The notes: a model not told the origin generated them from the letters alone. A stretch of 64,000 bases of DNA from Azorinus chamasolen (GCA_963576725.1 OY755244.1:76755620-76819619), one strand, 5' to 3'; numbered from the stretch's first letter, positions 31,375-41,682 are shown. Program-made: numbers and translations.

Positions 31375-31677
31375 TTTTGTGCTGTTATGTAAACAACAAA
31401 ATAACAACAAGTCTCAATATATTAAAAAAAAAAATAGCGTGGTTTACCTGTATGCATCATAGATATTCCACACAACGTTCTCGCAAAATGGAGACATATG
31501 ATGAAGAAGCTTGTTACAACGGGTTGTGTAATGCATGTATTTGTTTTTGTACAAATCACCTGTGCCTTCTCCTGACTTCTGTGTTTTACACATCTTACTT
31601 AGCAAGATTACTTTCTTGTGATCTGCATTTATACTGTAAGAATAACAACCTGTTTTATATGTACTATTTCTACGTAT

Positions 31678-31866
31678 TTGCAAATAGAGTAGACCAACAT
31701 CAGACAGCTACTACAGGGCCTGCTATGTTTGCTTATGGAAACATGATTCCACAGTTTCTGTCATGACAAAACTTTCCCGTGTCCATATGGCATCATGAAA
31801 ATGAATCTAATTAATGTAGATGACGTTGGTTTGTACATGAATGTTCATGCAGCAAAGGGTTTATAA
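31678..31866. mobile_element. Degenerate family A/H hairpin MITE
   Basis: GCAAATAGAGTAGACCAACA, TCAGACAGCTACTACAGGGC and TGTTTGCTTATGG mark the hairpin. GAATGTTCATGCAGCAAAGG marks the far end. Confidence 0.55.
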
Positions 31867-31952
31867 TGTTGAGTTATCTATATCGCATCTATTATTTATT
31901 TGTTCTCCGTCAGATTAAGTATGTTAAGTATCATTTCAAAATGAAACTTATA

Positions 31953-32202
31953 TTAACCCTTCGCTTGCTGAATTTTAAAATACAGTTCTCCTTCTTTACC
32001 CATGTCCTGTTGTATAATTACATATATCTTCACTGTGTACAAGTATTTCGCTGTGCAGTCAATGCTGCGGAGTGCACTGGTAGCACAATCAACTTGTAAA
32101 TAGTGCAGACCCTGATGAGACAGCTCCTGCAGGAGCTGTCTCATCTGGGTCTTCACTATTTACAGATAGGTATATTGACGCGAATAGCAAGCGAAGAGTT
32201 AA
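31953..32202 (+). mobile_element. Family B hairpin MITE (copy 4)
   Basis: TTAACCCTTCGCTTGCTG ... AGCAAGCGAAGAGTTAA, with the CTCCTGCAGGAG hairpin. Its terminal TTAA is also the first TTAA of the next element. Confidence 0.9.
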
Positions 32203-32397
32203 CCCTTTTCCTCATATAGGAGCCGTCTGACCAGGGTCTTCTCTGTTTGCTAATGGAATTTGATATATGTGTTTCTTTACTTTCTAAAATAGCTACAATG
32301 TTCTACCTTGACTATTTCATTATAACTATATATTTTGTACATGAATATTCAGTAGGTATTGAATTTTGAATAAACATAGAACACGGAAAGGGTTTAG
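32199..32397 (+). mobile_element. Family A MITE (copy 4) lacking the left hairpin arm
   Basis: TTAACCCTTTTCCTCATATA jumps straight to GGAGCCGTCTGACCAGGGTC. The left arm and about 25 bp before it are missing. The right half is intact to GGAAAGGGTTTA. The jump is where an arm deletion at a hairpin would fall. Confidence 0.8.
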
Positions 32398-32819
32398 TAC
32401 CATTTCAAAATGAAACAGTTATATTAAACAAATGAGGTGCACAACGGAACCATACATTTTGAGCTGTGCAAATTGTGTAGATCTAGAAAACAGCTTATCA
32501 TATTGAAACTTCAGCCTTTGATCAAAGTTTACCATGTTTTATATTCACCATCACTCCTACTTCTGGTAACCGCATTGTAAACGACCCAGAACCGTGGCAG
32601 TATTTTCATTACTGCAGAAGCAGAAGCTCTACACTGCTCGTAATGTCTGGTTGATCGTTTTTTTCCAAACTTGAACTAAATCATGAAATAGATCTAGGCT
32701 CTAGCTAATGACAAATATTTCCAATGCTCTGCAAGCAATATGTAGAATGTAACAAAACTGTATTTATTCTCCATCCGTTGTGCACGTCTTTCCGCTACTC
32801 TTACCCGATATATAGTTGA

Positions 32820-33019
32820 TTTAAACCATTCCCTCCTGCTCGCGTCTTTTGACGCGTCTGTAAAATTCCACTTTTTGAAACCAAACATATATAGAACATT
32901 TGTCCATTGAATGCTCTATTTATCACATTGGTTTCAAAATTACACAATTCTAAAATTATCCTTTTTTGGTAGATTTATTCAAAAGAGGTTGGATCTAAAA
33001 ATATGAGGGAATGGGTTAA
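32820..33019. mobile_element. Family D MITE (copy 5), eroded palindrome
   Basis: TTAAACCATTCCCTCCTGC ... TATGAGGGAATGGGTTAA. The core palindrome is damaged (GAACATTTGTCCATTGAATG). Confidence 0.8.
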
Positions 33020-33290
33020 TAACTCAAATCTCAAATATTTCTTCTTCAGCATGGAAATATTCTATTAACATTTTTGCGTCCTGTCGCAATCTTTTTTGTT
33101 AAAACATAATTTTGCTTGAATTCCATTCAATTTTAAGTCAATTATTCTCTGTATCAAGGCCATAAACTATTATTACTTTGTATGTTTTGTACTCATAAGG
33201 GTACGAAATAGGACAGGTTCTGTTTTGACAGTGAGTCCGTTTACACGGTGCTTCTTGACTTCTAAGTCTAGAAGTATTTGTAAAATGGGT

Positions 33291-33507
33291 TTAACCCATT
33301 CCCTCATATTGACACCTTTTGCCTCTGTGAAAGTCACCTTTTAAAACCATTTTGATAAATACAGCATTTGCTCCATATGAGCAAATGCTTTATTTATCAC
33401 AATGATTTAAAAACTACACATTCTAAAAGTTTCCCTTTCTGCTGTAAATGCTCCTTTTCGGTAAATTTATTTAAAGAGGTTGGGTTTAAAATAGCCTATG
33501 AGGGAAA
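33291..33507. mobile_element. Family D MITE (copy 4)
   Basis: TTAACCCATTCCCTCATATT, core GCATTTGCTCCATATGAGCA, then AGCCTATGAGGGAAAAAAAA, where it fuses with the start of a family C element and loses its last bases. Confidence 0.8.
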
Positions 33508-33783
33508 AAAAACTCATTCAGTGCCATCATTGTCGTCTGCTGGACACATTTTCGTCTGGTTCAAATTTTAGAGTAGACGCTTGTTCAATTTCTTCATAAA
33601 AGATAAACAGAGTATCAAATGAATGAATGGTGTTTTACGGCCCATCGACACTGATGGTCATATAACACAGAGTATCAAACAGGGTGGGTCCTGGTGAGAC
33701 ATCGTGTTACACGGCGTCTCATCTAGATCTAAATGGTTTGCATATGATATCACAAATCCGTCGTCATGGCACTGAAGAGGTTA
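33508..33783. mobile_element. Family C-like MITE (copy 3) with a short insertion
   Basis: CATTGTCGTCTGCTGGACAC, then a stem TGGTGAGACATCGTG / CACGGCGTCTCATCTAG, then GGCACTGAAGAGGTTAA. Between 33607 and 33679 the 13-mer ACAGAGTATCAAA is repeated around a 47-bp unrelated segment. Confidence 0.75.
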
Positions 33784-33867
33784 ATAAATTACACCCCGAA
33801 GTACCTGAGAATGCTAAAAGTTTCTATTTCCACAAGAAATTAAAGTTGTCATGCGTTGCAATATTAT

Positions 33868-34130
33868 ATAAAATATATATTTATTGTATAATTTTATATA
33901 TTTATTGTATATTTCATATATTTATTGTATAATTTTATATATTTATTGTAAAAATATATATCTATTGTGTAAATTATATATTTATTGTATAATTTTGTAC
34001 AATAGATATTTAAAGTAATACAATAAATATATAATTTCATACTATAAATATATATATTATACAATAAATATATAAAATTATACAATAAATATATTTTTTG
34101 CAACACGTTAAATATATTTATTGTAGATTG
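33868..34130. repeat. AT-rich inverted tandem block
   Basis: About six copies of TATATTTATTGTATAATT on the left half are answered by ACAATAAATATATAA copies on the right half (turning near 34000). The whole 260 bp can fold into a long AU/AT stem. Confidence 0.85.
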
Positions 34131-34188
34131 ACCAATTGGTGTGTACACATTTGCAACGAAGGATCTGATTGGACGGTGAGTCTTAGTA

Positions 34189-34306
34189 TGCTCTACATCA
34201 ACGATAGGTGATTCGATTCTCTTCCAAAAACCGAAGTTAAGCAACATCGAATCCGGTTAGTACTTGGATGGGTGACCGCCTGGGAATACCGGGTGCTGTA
34301 AAGGTT
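34189..34306 (+). mobile_element. 5S rRNA-derived SINE head / 5S pseudogene
   Basis: From CTCTACATC to GGTGCTGTAAAGG, this is about 118 nt with clear 5S features: CCGAAGTTAAGCAAC (A-box region), GGTTAGTACTTGGATGG and GTGACCGCCTGGGAATACC (C box), and GGGTGCTGTA. The first third is diverged. The complete internal promoter and downstream body suggest a 5S-headed SINE and not an rRNA gene. Confidence 0.88.
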
Positions 34307-34805
34307 TTCTTTTTTATTCTTCCAAAAACTCTTCATTTTACTACTAATGAATGAAAACAGGTTGTTTATACATCGAAAACTTGATTTCTGCTCCCGATCA
34401 CTACGAAAACATCTTAATACGGCATATTTCTCTCGTAGTCAAATAAATGGAATAATTTTCAGTCAGCCCGTTTATTCTAATTTATGATATTGATGAGCAT
34501 GGCTTTCAGTCAACTTGTCTGTATCATGTTTGTTAATACAGTTTATGCGGTTCCTTCCGATTTGTGATTTCATATCACTTGTATATCATTTTTGCATATC
34601 TTTCATTGACCGGATATACAATCATGTGGTTCCATCTGGCTAGTGATTTCATATATATTGTATATCTATTGTATATCTTTCATTGCCTGGATAGATAATC
34701 ATACGGCTCGTTCCGGTTAGTGATTTCATCCATGTGAAGCGCTTTTGAACGAACATATCCGGTACGAAAAGAGCGCTATAAAATTTGGTATAATAATAAT
34801 AATAA
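34307..34805 (+). mobile_element. Probable body and tail of the 5S-headed SINE
   Basis: Three ~80-bp units share GGTT(C)C.TC.G..(T/A)GTGATTTCATAT and TATCTTTCATTG (about 34550-34735). It ends GAAGCGCTTTTGAACG ... AGAGCGCTATAAAATTTGG followed by (TAA)n at 34785-34805. That is a SINE/L2-type 3' tail with a terminal microsatellite. Whether head and tail belong to one element is inferred. Confidence 0.55.
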
Positions 34806-35164
34806 TTATCTATATAATTATCTTAAATAACCTTTTAATATCTATCAGCATTTCCCTGGCACTAACTGATCTCCGCCAAAATCGCCGGACTATGCATGTG
34901 ATAGCGTTTAATGGCATAACCCCTATTAACTCCATGTAGACTGGTGGTGACATTTCACTATACACTTCATACTTCATAGTTTACACTTCAAACTTCGTGA
35001 ATAAATGCTATCAAAATCCTATAGAATATTCATATTTCAAACTTCATAGCTCACACTTCAAACTTCAATCTTCATACTTCAAACATCACAATTTCTCTTT
35101 CATGTGGTTTGACGTCATCTTGTCCTGCAGCAGTATAGATAAATCTTCGATAGTGGTGTATAGT
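34806..35164. other. No gene recognised; short ACTTCA repeats
   Basis: CATACTTCA / CACTTCAAACTTC words repeat between 34965 and 35090. No coding feature. Confidence 0.5.
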
Positions 35165-35880
35165 TTTTTACTCGTTTGATTATGGTCAGTGATTGTTAGC
35201 ACTCTTTAAATATGCCGGGTGCCACCTTGGCACCCTTGAGGGTTTCGTGAAAATCAAGATGGCGTCCAAAATGGCGTCCGCGAGGGAAGTGTAAATAATA
35301 GAAAATATGTTACAACTCGCATATGCGTAATGTTTTGAAACTTATGGGCTAACAGTAATTGAATTGAACTAAACTTTTACTACTGTTAAATCAAGCATAT
35401 TCGCAAATATGGCTTCCAATATGGCTTCAAATATTGCGGCCAAAGCGTTAGTAAAGTACATGTATTCTCTACTTGAGAAATGATGACCATTCAGATGGAT
35501 TCATCAAAAGTACAGTTGGTTTCTCGTTTTATTATGGTCAGGGATTGTTGTCACTCGTTAAATATGCCGAGTGCCACCTTAGCACCCTTGATGAATTCGA
35601 GAAAATCAAGATGACGTCCAAAATGGAGTCCGCGAAGGAGGAAGAAAATAATTAAAAAAATATGTTACAATTCATACATACGTAATGTTTTGAAACTTAT
35701 TGGCAAAAAATAATTAAGTTGAACAAAACATGTTAAAATAACGTTTACTACTGTTAAATCAAGCATACCCGCCAATATGGCTTTCATTATAGCATCCAAT
35801 ATGGCGGGCTAAGTGTTAGTAAAGCACATATATTATTTACTTGAGAAATGATGACAATTCTGATGGATTCATAAAAATTA
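35165..35880. repeat. Tandem duplication of ~356 bp
   Basis: CTCGTTT.ATTATGGTCAG.GATTG occurs at 35172 and 35525. Each unit continues with GCCACCTT.GCACCCTTGA, AAAATCAAGATG.CGTCCAAA and ATATGTTACAA. A piece of the unit recurs inverted at 40025-40115. Confidence 0.85.
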
Positions 35881-36049
35881 TAAATTGAATGAATGACTTA
35901 TGAATTATTCCCTTTTTCTATCAATAAATAAATAAGTAAATAAATAAACTAGTATTGTTTTGGCGTCCTATATTGTAGCAGCTGCAAAATGTAGTCATGT
36001 TTGAAGTTTCGCTTCTGCATATTCGTATATTACAGGGCATCGTACTCTG

Positions 36050-38470
36050 ATAACCGCAATAAATAAATCTAAGAATGAAACCTAGGTACTAGGTCTATTA
36101 CCAGGCAAAGTCACCGGCTGCAGACGTTTTTACCTTTCATCCTTCCTCAACCTAAGGTATGCTGGATGTAGGCAAGGAGGGTTGTAATCTTGCAGGGAAC
36201 TCCATCTGACTGCTTGAACCTGGGATGTCTTGACATTTTCTTCTGCAAAAAGCCTCACTCGTAGGAGGAAGACTACAAAGACTGGATGATGTTGAGTCCA
36301 TGGCCCATCTATATAAAGCTCCTAACAAGAAACTTAAGAATATTCCTTAGTCTTATATAAAATCAATACAACTTAAAATATTTCCGAAAAATAAAGCTGT
36401 ATATCAAATATATATTTGACTAAATATTTTATAAATCATTGAATGAAAATGTACTGTATAGTTTTGTTACATATGTAGACAGAAATACCTCCTTAAGTTG
36501 TCCTAAGGTTAAATTTTTCCTCAGGAGCTTTATGAATATGGGCTCAGATCTAGCATTGATGCCCATACATGTCGGTGTGTGTCGGATCCATTTCAATCGA
36601 AATGTGTCCATAGCAAAACGACATAAATATCGATGCTTGAGATATACTTAGTGCAAGGGGAGCTATGAGAAAGACTATAACGTAATGTCTCGACAACAGT
36701 TCCCTTACCTATGCCGTAACACGCTGCAGCAGTGTCACATCCTGACATTGAACGAGTAGGCAAGTGTTCTTCGATAATGCTACTGTGTTTTAGGGGAAAG
36801 GTAGAAGAGCAAACATATCAGTGCCGTCACACAATAAAGTTATCTTTGTTCAGGGATCAATTCCGACACAATCTACTATTTGCTGATAATTACGTTACCT
36901 GCCTTTTCTTGTCTGATTTCGATGTTGATGCTTGCAAACAATACCCTATTCTTCAACTTTGTTGATATGTCATCTGGGTCTGTTATTACATGTTTTTTGG
37001 TTATCTTTCAACATATTTTGACAAATCAGCAGTATGAGCTGTATATTCTTGTCCGTTATAGAGAGCAGAGTTTTAACAGGAGGCAGCTTTGTGTCAGTAC
37101 GTAATTGATACAGCCGAGTCGCTCCTGTGGCTCTTGTACATTCTGTACTTTTCGAACTGTAGTCAAAGTATCTGGGAAAGACCAAGCACACGTCAGAGTT
37201 ATCTGCTATGCACAATTTATCATTGTTTAATCAGTCTTTGACTAAGTCGACTGCAGGGTATGGTATTATCCAAAGTAGCATCGACCTGTCTATGATATGT
37301 GCGTCAATTGCCCCCAGTGTTCTCTGCAACTGTAGCTGGTCCTTCAAAGAAGACTGATTTTGCAAGTCTCAAGTCGCCAAGTTCGTCAAAACGAGATGTT
37401 CAGAACTTCAGAGTGTGCCAATTCGTGTCGTAGAACATGGTAAATGCCAATATTGCGACCACTGGATTGAATGTCTAAAGCTCTTGAATAGATTAGAGAT
37501 GCTTCAAACAATTTAGCTTATCAAACTTTGATACGTGTTCTAGTCTGGTTCATGGTAATAATGTTCTTTTGTATCGTTGAATAAAGGCCACACGATGTGT
37601 TGCAAATTCTTGCATTCGGTCATTCCATATTCGTACAGCACCATGTACGTTTTTGTCATTTGAAACGACCTCTTCACTTATAATATTGATCACATTGTTT
37701 TGATGATACGGGCTGTGACTATATAGTATCAATGCCGCTATTTAGTTTATTGCGGATACCTGCTCTGTCTTTTGCATCATTTCTATTTGAGACTCCCCTT
37801 CTTCATTGTGTCTCACTACAGAAATGTCTTGATCATTACTGTGAATGGTCTTATACAAGCTTCAATTTGACTACACACGTGGATATCCAGGACATGTCAC
37901 CAGGCGCATGCCTATACCGCATAAAAGTGTTCCCACTAAGCATGTCACTCCATATCCCTTTCCATATACCCCTATCTTGTCTACTACATGCTCGCTCGCT
38001 CTTTGAAAACCCGAAAACTGGATCTGGGAGTGACTCCATTGCTGGCAGTTTACATAGCCCATATATGGCGTAGTTTATGTGGCATGCGGCAAGAAGCACT
38101 GTGTCATTTGTTTGTACGCTGCTATATGTCACACGTCGCCTTCTCTTTCAGCACTGGTAGAGACCCTCATGATAAAGACTGGCTATAGAAACACATCTAC
38201 CCATAGCTTTGCTGTTTTGCTTTAATAATTCTAGTGACTCGGGGCAGTGCATTGCATAACAGATCGTAGGAGGTCTTCTGCAATTAGTGGCATTGCTCTG
38301 ACGCTTTGTTGAAAGTTCCTGCCTGCCAACATGTTTGACGTCACTCATTACTTAAATCAAACATATCTATACAATCACAATGGCAATGGTCTCGATAAAG
38401 CTCATGAGCAAATACTTGCCTCCAAGCCTTAAGGTATCATACGCCATTTTCACATCCTGCACCGCCTTAT
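36050..38470 (-). pseudogene. Decayed member of a multicopy family with a GCDT...GIGKGT motif
   Basis: Read on the minus strand, frames broken by many stops and shifts still show an ordered protein. First HINYAIYG, then GIWKGIWSDM and TFMRYRHAPGD (about 38100-37880). Then NNVINIISEEVVSNDKNVHG (about 37710-37650) and HVLRHELAH / DLRLAKS-like (about 37440-37360). Then SDVCLVFPRYFDYSSKS and TRLYQLRTDTKLPPVKTLLS (about 37200-37050). Then a G-C-D-T-A-A...G-I-G-K-G-T-V-V-E-T region split over two frames (about 36750-36690), and ENVKTSQVQAVRW (about 36240). From memory this is the layout of a large uncharacterised family common in bivalves and some other invertebrates. The GCDT...GIGKG part resembles the helix-hairpin region of FEN/XPG-type PIN nucleases. 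Function here: none, it is a relic. Confidence 0.6.
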
Positions 38471-38672
38471 ATAGCTGAAGGTCACCTGTGTATATAAAAC
38501 ACGACAAAAAAGTTCTTTGCTAATGTGCAATTTAGGTATTGGGCTTTTGTTAAATCTGTCATCATTGTATTTTGGTAAGAATAGGGTATAATATCTATCA
38601 AAGGTAGGTATACAGCTTTAATTTGTTCTGGTTACGGCTAAACCATGTACTCTAAAATGTTAACAAGAACCT

Positions 38673-38919
38673 TTAACCCTTTCACCGCCGATGTCGCATT
38701 AATGCACCACGACAAATAGTGCAGTCCCAGATCAGACGCCGACTTTTCAAGGCGGCGTCTGATCAGGGACTTCACTATTTGTCTCAAACTCTTCTCCTAT
38801 ATCTGCGCTTTATTCCTTTGAAATTTGCATTTATTTATCTCATTTCCTTATTTTACCAAATGACTTAACAAAAATTGCATTGCAGACGACAATTAGAAAT
38901 TTGGCGCCGAAAGGGTTAA
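38673..38919. mobile_element. Family E hairpin MITE (copy 1), full length
   Basis: TTAACCCTTTCACCGCCGAT ... GGCGCCGAAAGGGTTAA. The hairpin at about 38713-38785 has arms GTCCCAGATCAGACGCCG and GGCGTCTGATCAGGGAC with ACAAATAGTG outside and a TTTTC tip. Its mismatch is A:A at the family position. Confidence 0.9.
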
Positions 38920-38994
38920 TGGAAGAACTGATCTGGCAGCTGCATTGTTATTCTTGCCCATGCTGAATATTGATACGCAGCCGAATAAAACAAT

Positions 38995-40025
38995 TATATA
39001 AAAGGTAGAGTTGGTGTAGCAGACTTATTAATCCCTTCATCAAATACATATGTTTATGCATTATGTTGTCATCCGGGGCTTGCTGGAGTAGGTCTATATT
39101 GTTAACAAATAATAAATGTAAATAGATAAGAATAAAAGTAAAGCAACACAACAGACGGTTAAAAACAACCAAAAAAGGCAAAAAACCCTAGCGTTTAGTA
39201 CGAAACCAGTTTTCTACTATTACTTTTTACTTTCTAATTGATATTCATAAGTATGTAAATGAGCTTATTAGCATGCATATATCTTAGAATGTGTCTGCTA
39301 TAACTTCAATTTCCACTATTTTGTAAACAGTAGACAACGCCAGCTGTAGTAATTCGGATAAAACCGTAAATCACTTTGCGATTGTTAAATATGGTGGGTG
39401 GGGTGAACATTGAATGATTTCAAAAATTATTACATTACTCATTTAATGGATATGTTTATGATATATGTTGTCATTCGGAGATTTATGAAGAAGGTCTACA
39501 TTGTTTAGAAATATATAAGAATAAAAAGAAGAGTCGATAAGGCAACATAATAAAACGGTTATAAAACACCTAGAGTTTAGCACGAAACCAGTTTTCTATC
39601 ATTATACAGTAAAACCTCTCTATAACGGCCACTAAATTGTGTTAATTAGTTGGTTTTTAGTGCAGGTGGCTGCTGAAAGCAAGGTGAAAGTAAAACAGAA
39701 CGCTCCAATAGGAGCGTTCTGTTTTACTTTCACCTTGCTTTAAGCAGCCGCCTACCTTTAACACAAAATACTTTATGTAAATTAGTGGCCGTTATAGAGA
39801 GGTTTTACTGTACTTTTTACCTTCTACCTAATATTCATAAGTATATCAATGAGTTTATTAGCATGCACATATCTTAGTATGTGGTTTTGATATCACTTCA
39901 AATTACATTTCTACTAATTTCCAAACTAAATGTATATACAACATAGGATAAAACCGCAAATCTATAGTTTTACCGTACTTCGCTAATGTAAAATATGATG
40001 GGTCGGGTAAAAGTGTAATATCTCA
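38995..40025. repeat. Tandem duplication of ~430 bp (second unit carries MITE F2)
   Basis: Unit 1 (about 38995-39430) and unit 2 (about 39431-40025) share TATGTTGTCATTCGGAG-like, CACGAAACCAGTTTTCTA, ATATTCATAAGTAT, ATGAG.TTATTAGCATGCA and GGATAAAACCG. Unit 2 is longer by the 208-bp family F insertion. Confidence 0.8.
39605..39812. mobile_element. Family F palindromic MITE (copy 2)
   Basis: TA-CAGTAAAACCTCTCTATAAC ... GAGAGGTTTTACTG-TA, centre AACGCTCCAATAGGAGCGTT. It is absent from the paralogous site in unit 1 (CTACTATTACTTTTTACTTT), which supports insertion at TA. Confidence 0.92.
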
Positions 40026-40115
40026 AAACCCTCAAGGTGCCAGGGTGGCACCGGCAGATATTCAAGCAGGACTCTTTCCTCTACTTATTAAAAACTATAC
40101 ACCGCAATCGAAGCT
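40025..40115 (-). repeat. Inverted copy of part of the 35.2-kb tandem unit
   Basis: CTCAAGGTGCCAGGGTGGCA and AAAACTATACACCGCAATCG mirror 35230-35150 (GTGTATAGTTTTTTACTCG, GTGCCACCTTGGCACCC). Confidence 0.7.
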
Positions 40116-40327
40116 TCTGGCAAAAAAAATCCAGTTTCGCTGCAGGACTAATTGGCTAATCAATGTGCTCGGATAGCATATGACGGACAATTTATCAGCG
40201 TTTGAATTCACCATCGGTCTTTCGTAATTACTCAACAGCTGCTGCACTGTTATAAGTATGGCAAGCAATAAACCCGCCCCGATCCGGTTAATCCTGATAT
40301 ATTAGTCAAGATATCTAGCATAGAATG

Positions 40328-40519
40328 CATGTTGACATAGCTCAGCCCTTGTCCTACTGCATGTTGACACAGCTCAGCCCTTGTCCTACTGCATGTTGAC
40401 ACAGCTCAGCCCTTGTCCCACTGCATGTTGACACAGCTCAGCCCTTGTCCTACTGCATGTTAGAGTAGATTAGCCCTTGTCCTACTGCATGTTGACATAG
40501 ATCAACCCCTGTCCTACTG
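40328..40519. repeat. Satellite of six 32-bp units
   Basis: Starts of CATGTTGACA(C/T)AG lie at 40328, 40360, 40392, 40424, 40456 and 40488. Each unit continues CTCAGCCCTTGTCCTACTG. The last two are diverged. Confidence 0.92.
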
Positions 40520-40639
40520 CAAAAATATAACATCTGCTCAATCTTATCTTGAACAATTTATAATTACTTCCGATTTGTCTGATAGATTGTCAAACAGTTT
40601 GAATCATGCTAAGGCACCACGTTACTTAGTCTCTCATCT

Positions 40640-40835
40640 AAAGGAGCAACAGATAAAGGTGCGTACTCTAATACTAAAATCGTAATTTCTCCACAAACAT
40701 TAAGTTTCGAACACTCTTTAGAATAGTCTCTTCGAGACGATTCCAAGGAGTGGTCACAACATAGGATTTGGTGGAGAAATAAAGAAGTTATTCTTGAAAA
40801 CAAGTTTTAATTTTGCGTATCTTATCTGGGCATCA
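40640..40835. repeat. Family G palindrome (diverged copy)
   Basis: AAAATCGTAATTTCTCCAC ... TCTTCGAGACGATTCCAAGG ... GTGGAGAAATAAAGAAGTTA, followed by TTTTGCGTATCTTATCTGGG. Confidence 0.75.
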
Positions 40836-40869
40836 GATCTAGATTGAAACTCTTTGCAAATGTCAATAA

Positions 40870-41010
40870 CTTCGCGCCCAAAATCGTCACTTCTCCACCA
40901 ACCCCTATGTTGTGACCGTTCTTTAGAATCGTCTCGAAGAGACGATTCTAAAGAATGGTCACAACATAGGGTTGGTGTAGAAATAAAGAGTTTATTCGCG
41001 AAAACAAGTT
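40870..41010. repeat. Family G palindrome (near-perfect copy)
   Basis: Arms run from TTTCTCCACCAACCCCTATG through TTGTGACCGTTCTTTAGAAT to the centre GTCTCGAAGAGAC and back (TGGTCACAACATAGGGTTGG). Stem about 50 bp. Confidence 0.85.
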
Positions 41011-41029
41011 TTAATTTTACGTATCTTAT

Positions 41030-41222
41030 CTGGACCTCTGGGTCCATGCTTATAAACCGTTTAGCTGAGTCTGAGTTCGTTCTCAAGTTTTTGATTGGTC
41101 AGATTTGAGCCTTTGGCTCAAATCTGACCAATCAAAAGCTTGAGAATTCAAATCTGACCAATCAAAAGCTTGAGAACGAAACTCAGACTCGACTAAACGC
41201 TTTATAAGCATGGACCCTGATC
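41030..41222. repeat. Long palindrome with a one-sided internal duplication
   Basis: GGTCCATGCTTATAAACCGT ... GCTTTATAAGCATGGACC forms the outer stem, and AATCTGACCAATCAAAAGCT the inner. The right arm has the inner segment twice (about 41104-41135 and 41146-41174), so the palindrome is lopsided. Confidence 0.8.
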
Positions 41223-41293
41223 TAGATTGTAACTGTTTGCAAATACCAATCAATCCGCGCTGGACAGTGTAAGAGATAGCACAGGTCCTACAT

Positions 41294-41486
41294 TACCACT
41301 TTACTCCATGAATATTCATGTAAGAAATAGCGACATCATGCATGAATGTCAATTGGCTGAATTTTTATAATGGGCTAATGGCATCACGGACCAAGAGAAC
41401 GTTTTATCATGGCATAAACTGTAGAATTTTATGTACGTTAGACAGACCCTGGCGTTAAAAGGTGTATCTATGTAGTAAAGGGTTAG
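41294..41486. mobile_element. Family H MITE without hairpin
   Basis: CCACTTTACTCCATGAATAT, TCATGTAAGAAATAGCGAC, then a body to GGCATAAACTGTAGAATTTT. Only GACAGACCCTGGCG remains of the hairpin, and the end is GTAGTAAAGGGTTA. Confidence 0.7.
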
Positions 41487-41571
41487 CCTTGCTCGTCAAA
41501 ATCTGGTCGGTAGAAATAACGACTAATTCAAATATAAAAGCACATGTTCTCTTTATTTCGTTTAACCTTTT

Positions 41572-41682
41572 ACTCCAAGACTATCCATGTAAGAAATAAT
41601 GACGAGTTACTCGGCGTCTCATATGGACCCAAACGGATTGCAATTGTAAACACTCATCCGCCCGCAGCAAGCTAGAGGTTAA
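41572..41682. mobile_element. Chimeric MITE: family H left end joined to family C right half
   Basis: TTAACCTTTTACTCCAAGAC and ATGTAAGAAATAATGAC are family H. They run directly into GAGTTACTCGGCGTCTCAT, GGACCCAAACGG and CAGCAAGCTAGAGGTTAA, which are the hairpin right arm and right end of family C. TTAA edges are intact on both sides. Confidence 0.85.

Noticed and set aside
34189..34306. Functional 5S rRNA gene
   Set aside because: The 5' third is diverged, there is no gene cluster, and no clean T-run terminator directly follows the 3' end. A SINE head or pseudogene fits better.
37732..38188. Plus-strand frames of 66 and 113 aa
   Set aside because: They are opposite the minus-strand decayed coding remnant, which shows the recognisable motifs.
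40328..40519. 32-bp repeats considered as a CRISPR array
   Set aside because: Units are contiguous with no spacers.
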